64,000 nucleotides of DNA from Leguminivora glycinivorella. Its lineage: Eukaryota; Arthropoda; Insecta; Lepidoptera; Tortricidae. A program made the translations under genes and the position numbers. The notes under the pieces were generated by a model that saw only the letters and a list, made by a program, of their open reading frames with translations, was not told the origin of the DNA and searched no databases. Location: NCBI RefSeq assembly GCF_023078275.1, contig NC_062977.1, positions 19,700,585-19,764,584 of the forward strand. The letters are read 5' to 3'. This document shows, piece after piece, positions 60,171-64,000 of the stretch; position 1 is the stretch's first letter; each line of letters opens with the position of its first letter.

Positions 60171-61294
60171 TAGGGTATTTCCGAATGATTTTTGCACTAG
60201 TTGATAAGGTGTAACATGTGTTTCCATGAACCAGTCAGTATAGCAAAGTTTTTAGACGGAAATAGTGAATAACACACTTACTAGATGGAATAGCCTAACA
60301 ATGGATTACAGAATTTTTCATAAATAATGTAAGATTTTTAAAATACAAGCATTTCAAATCTAGTTTGTTTTTTCGTTGCAAAGGTGCAATTCCGAATTGG
60401 TTCGGGTAAATCCGAATACACTTGAAAACGAGTTTTATGTGTATGTTGCATAAGAAACATATTACTTTTTTGATTGAAATTACCCTCCCGGCTCTTTTTA
60501 CTCGATTTGGCGTATAGGAGTACTTATACATGTGTTTGCCAAACTTTTATTTCGGATTTACCCGATCAGGAATCTGTGGTACTCAAACTTTAATGACACA
60601 TTTATATCCACCATCAATAGTTTCCAAGGGGTCGCCTTATGATAATGTACCTACTTAATAAAAATCCACATATTAAAGGCTTAGTCTTTAACCTTAAAAA
60701 AAACGCAAGTAATGCATAAAGTTAGGTGGAAGACCTCCTAGGCCTTTATCAATCCATGTTGATGACACACGTGTTTCGTTGAAATTCACCGAACGGACCT
60801 GAAGGCAAATGTACATATTTTAGAATCGTTATATCCGAATAACAAAAGAACTTAATTTTGTTTGTTTGAGAACCACTGGCTATTACTTTGAGAAAACAAG
60901 GTCGGGTAATTCCGGTACACTTTGTGACACGGAATTCCCCACTTCGGGTAAATCTGAAAATGTAATAAAATTCAAGCTAGAATAGTTTAAGCCGATTTAA
61001 AATGGCTAAAAAACGAAAATCTCTCAAGCACAAAGGCAGTCAATTCATTTACTCACCAAAGTACAGAGTTAGCGATGGTCGTCTAATTCCGAATGACAAA
61101 AAAGCGGAAATTTTTCACTCGCTCACTAATCTGATGCGCCACAAGCGTAGTTTCGCCGCTAGCGTCTCGAGCCAACTTACGCTGGGAGGGAGATACTTGA
61201 ACGTCATAGGGTGCGTTGCCAGAGCAAATTATGTAGCCTCGTTTAGTAGATATTAGTAATTTTCGGAATATCCCGAATTTCGGAATTAGCCGAG
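60171..61294. mobile_element. Candidate DNA element rich in gggtaa(t/a)tccgaa motifs
   Basis: A motif of the type gggtaattccgaat occurs at least eight times on both strands: 60173-60188, 60389-60399, 60403-60418, 60551-60565, 60831-60840, 60903-60914, 60943-60957 and 61084-61097, then a cluster at 61261-61294. The outermost ones are inverted relative to each other (gggtatttccgaatgatt against gggatattccgaaaatta on the complement). This suggests repeated binding sites near the ends of a transposon. Contains the small frame at 61002-61256. Confidence 0.4.
61002..61256 (+). CDS. Unrecognised small basic protein frame inside the motif-rich element
   Basis: 84 codons starting MAKKRKSLKHKGSQFIYSPK, with a lysine-rich N-terminus, then KKAEIFHSLTNLMRHKRSFA. 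I do not recognise it. The basic start could bind DNA. It may be a remnant of a transposase or a chance frame; one of the repeated motifs lies inside the coding sequence, which argues for caution. Confidence 0.25.
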   Translation: MAKKRKSLKHKGSQFIYSPKYRVSDGRLIPNDKKAEIFHSLTNLMRHKRSFAASVSSQLTLGGRYLNVIGCVARANYVASFSRY

Positions 61295-62654
61295 TAAACC
61301 TTACTCGAGAAAAAACACGGTTTATTCTTTAATGGTTTGATCATTAATAATTTGTGAGTGCGCACGGGAAAACGTCCCACTATGACGATTGCTATAAAGC
61401 CGCTTTGTCAGTTTATTCATATAAAGATACAAGTAAATCTCGCCTTAATAGTAACCGACAAAGTGGGACGTTCACATTTACATTTTAATGAATATAGAGT
61501 AGATAATTTTAAAAACAAATATTTTTTCAGTCACTGTAATTTTCGCGGAAATAGCAAAGAGATTTACCATTACCATTAGAAACCGGCTGTCCTAAATTTT
61601 TGCTGTCTTTTAAAACATTTGAAAGCGTTTACTTTTCCTTGCAATTTTTCTTCTAATATTAGCTGATTTTACTCATTAGGGAATTGGCGTATTGTTCAAA
61701 TTTATATTTCTCCGTGTACATCTGTTGACCAACGTAGCATAATTTACATAATGTCAGTCTCGAGGATGCTAACGGTGAAACCGCGAGGCGCGGAGCAATA
61801 ATAACGTGGTTAATTCAGACTTAATGACTTACGAAAATTAACATAGAAATAACATCTACTTCTGAGGCTCCCGTGTAAAGTTTCAAGCTCATGAATTACT
61901 TAGGAAAAGGAATTATGTCCTTTGGGCCTGAAACGGACCCTTTTGAAGTGTAAAGTTTTGCTTGGGCATTTAATGCAATTTATTTACAAGTTGGTTCTAT
62001 AAATTGTACATGCTGTTATTTAATTATTACCTACTGTTTGTCGATGTGTAACTTGTCGGTGAATACAACAACCAAAAGGAATGTATAATAGAAATATCAT
62101 TGTCTATGAGACAAGTATAAAGTGACCCAAAAGTAGATTGGTGGGGTGTATTAATAAGGTTAATTGAGTGAAAAATCAAGTCAGAATACTTTTAATCAAT
62201 GACTTATGTCATAACTCCCTAAATACTAATTCTAAATTTAGTTTTTACTATTATGTATAATACATTCCGATAATAATGAATGAAATGAATAATTCTGTGG
62301 TAAAATTGAGAATTTCCTTCCTTGATTGCCAGACCAGTATCAAATAATATGTACTCCGATTTTCATTAAAACACTCCAAATACCTTAATAGCCAAGCGCT
62401 TAAAATCGCAATCTATGAGTGTCGCTGAATCGAGCGCTTGTTAATTTTCATGCGCTCAAAGAGCAGCGCATAGTCACGTAGGTACGTTCGGAATCCTTAA
62501 TTTAACTCCGGCCCGGTGCCCGGAGATGCACCCTGAATGAGCTTCCCGCCAGTGATTGCGTTCGCGCCCGTTCCGTGACTTCAAATTAATGTCACGTCTT
62601 ACTCCCGCCTTATGAGCACGCGCGAATCCCGATATCTTACAATATATGCTATGC
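61295..62654. other. nemo intron 1, unassigned stretch
   Basis: AT-rich, with a GC-richer block at 62500-62640. Nothing recognised. Confidence 0.4.
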
Positions 62655-62662
62655 GTCTAGAC

Positions 62663-62964
62663 CAGCGGTTCTCAAACTTATTTACCCATGGAACCCTTTT
62701 AGAAAGTAAAATATCTGACGGAACCCTTAATTTTTTTTATTGCTATCTTTATTTTAATAATCAATCATGATAGTAAAATCTAATCACTAGATTCTAATGT
62801 GAGGTATTACATGAAACTGTTTTTTATTTTTTATCGATTGGTGAATATTTGGTTTTATGGAAGAGAGTTGAAGTTGCATATCAGGTACCCAAAATTCACA
62901 CGGAGCCCCCAGAGAGGCTTTGCGGAGCCCTAGGGGTCCGCGGAGCACACTTTGAGAATGGCTG
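62663..62964. mobile_element. hAT-type MITE with perfect 8-bp target duplication
   Basis: 302 bp with ends cagcggttctcaaac and (complement) cagccattctcaaag. Flanked on both sides by gtctagac (62655-62662 and 62965-62972). The CAGCGGTTCTCAAAC end and the 8-bp duplication are diagnostic of hAT elements, Charlie-like ends in particular. No transposase; the internal gaacccttttagaaagtaaa and cggagccctaggggtccgcg are inverted-repeat related. Confidence 0.88.
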
Positions 62965-63346
62965 GTCTAGACACTGTGAACTGTCGAGTGTCGATGTTGC
63001 CTCCGGTGTTTTCAGGACCAATATTAGATACCTTCAAGAAAAGAGTGTGCTTATCGACAATTCTTCTGGTCGTTTGCGTTCTGTGGAAAAAAATACATTG
63101 TCTGGGATCAAGTTTTCGTGGTAACAAATTTTAAATATGACACCATTTTCTACTGACAAGTTGAGTTTGCCAGAGTTGATGTGCTGGGTCAGGAGACCTA
63201 GATCGCGGTGTAGGCCGCCGTTTGTCAGCTTGCATAATCCTGCCCGGCTTGCGCAATAGGTAGAAGGTTATTTAGTTGTGTACGAGAAAGTGGGAAAGAA
63301 TAATAACCATTCATTATGATAACTTTTCATTATGATAACTTGATAA

Positions 63347-64000
63347 GCATATACAAGAGTTGGTATACTAAGCGTAATTGATGTTGGCACTTTTCCAGAT
63401 ATTATGAAACATAGCAAAATTATCCCGTTGTTTAAATCAGGAACGAAGACAGATCCTACGAACTTTAGGCCGATTTCAATACTACCTGCATTAAGCAAAG
63501 TGTTTGAGAAACTTATTTTAAATCAACTGCTGTCGCATTTCAACAGAAATAAACTGCTTGATAGCAATCAATTTGGTTTTACCAAAGGTCGATCAACCAC
63601 TGACGCTGGTGCGGTACTCCTAAAGCACATCTTTGACGCTTGGGAAAAAGCTCAAGATGCTGTTGGAATTTTCTGTGATCTGTCCAAGGCATTTGATTGC
63701 GTAGATCACGAAAATTTAAAACGAAAATTAAGCCACTACGGGATAAAAGCCGGTGCCCTCGACTTAGTCTCATCATATCTGTCGGATAGGACTCAGAGAG
63801 TAGTTATTAATGGAACTCATTCGGCGGGGTCCCCGGTAGCCCTCGGAGTGCCTCAAGGTTCAATTCTTGGTCCCTTCCTCTTTTTAGTATATATTAATGA
63901 CCTACCCACTGTTGTTAAAGGCAGACATGATATAGTGTTATTTGCGGATGACACTTCTCTTATATTCAAAGTGGACAGGAAGGAAAATAGCTTCGACAGT
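63347..64000 (+). pseudogene. Non-LTR retrotransposon reverse transcriptase (Jockey/CR1-like), cut by the window edge
   Basis: Continuous frame to the last base (codons in register with 63380). Reads NFRPISILPALSKVFEKLIL, QFGFTKGRSTTDA, FCDLSKAFDCVDHENL, GVPQGSILGPFLFLVYINDL and FADDTSLIF: RT fingers and palm motifs in order, with FADD intact. The 5' side is truncated near 63347, where a stop lies just upstream. The rest is outside. No stop within about 215 codons, so it is a fairly young copy. Confidence 0.9.

Overview
This is a stretch of an insect nuclear genome, almost certainly a moth or butterfly (Lepidoptera). The evidence is short GT-AG-split exons in AT-rich introns, two recognisable insect/animal genes, and very dense mobile DNA of kinds typical of Lepidoptera (RTE- and Jockey/CR1-like LINE tails, a mariner, hAT-type and other MITEs, Helitron-like pieces ending in CTAG, and a Ty3/Gypsy element). 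No prokaryotic gene, operon or CRISPR array is present.

Left part (1-19925): seventeen consecutive plus-strand exons encode the C-terminal half of a HECT ubiquitin ligase that I recognise as UBE3B. The N-terminus lies off the left edge. The last exon carries the catalytic cysteine and the stop codon. All 17 junction phases agree. Nested on the minus strand in the second intron is an intronless 489-residue gene for a secreted protein. It has two Ig-like domains plus a class I cytokine-receptor module, resembling Domeless/gp130-type receptors but without a membrane segment. At least six UBE3B exons have extra full or partial copies beside them (near 5.8, 10.8, 12.1, 12.7-13.4, 17.5-18.1 and 20.0-20.35 kb). 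The most striking is a 162-bp in-frame repeat making four copies of one HECT exon, whose first copy carries a one-base frame break.

Middle (19926-27950): an intergenic stretch of MITEs, inverted repeats and Helitron-like pieces with no gene I can recognise.

Right part (27950-64000): a GC-rich 5' UTR and first coding exon of the Nemo/NLK MAP-kinase-like gene (28447-28643, ending inside the glycine-rich loop). The next kinase exon is not seen, so the remaining 35 kb is probably its first intron. That intron has collected a near-intact Ty3/Gypsy element with identical 141-bp LTRs and a 5-bp target duplication (46835-51687), a full-length but broken mariner (54360-55667), a hAT MITE with a perfect 8-bp target duplication (62663-62964), a LINE reverse transcriptase running off the right edge, and a motif-rich 1.1-kb element (60171-61294) that I cannot classify.

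The items most worth a second look are the exon-duplication habit of the UBE3B gene and the soluble cytokine-receptor-like gene nested inside it.
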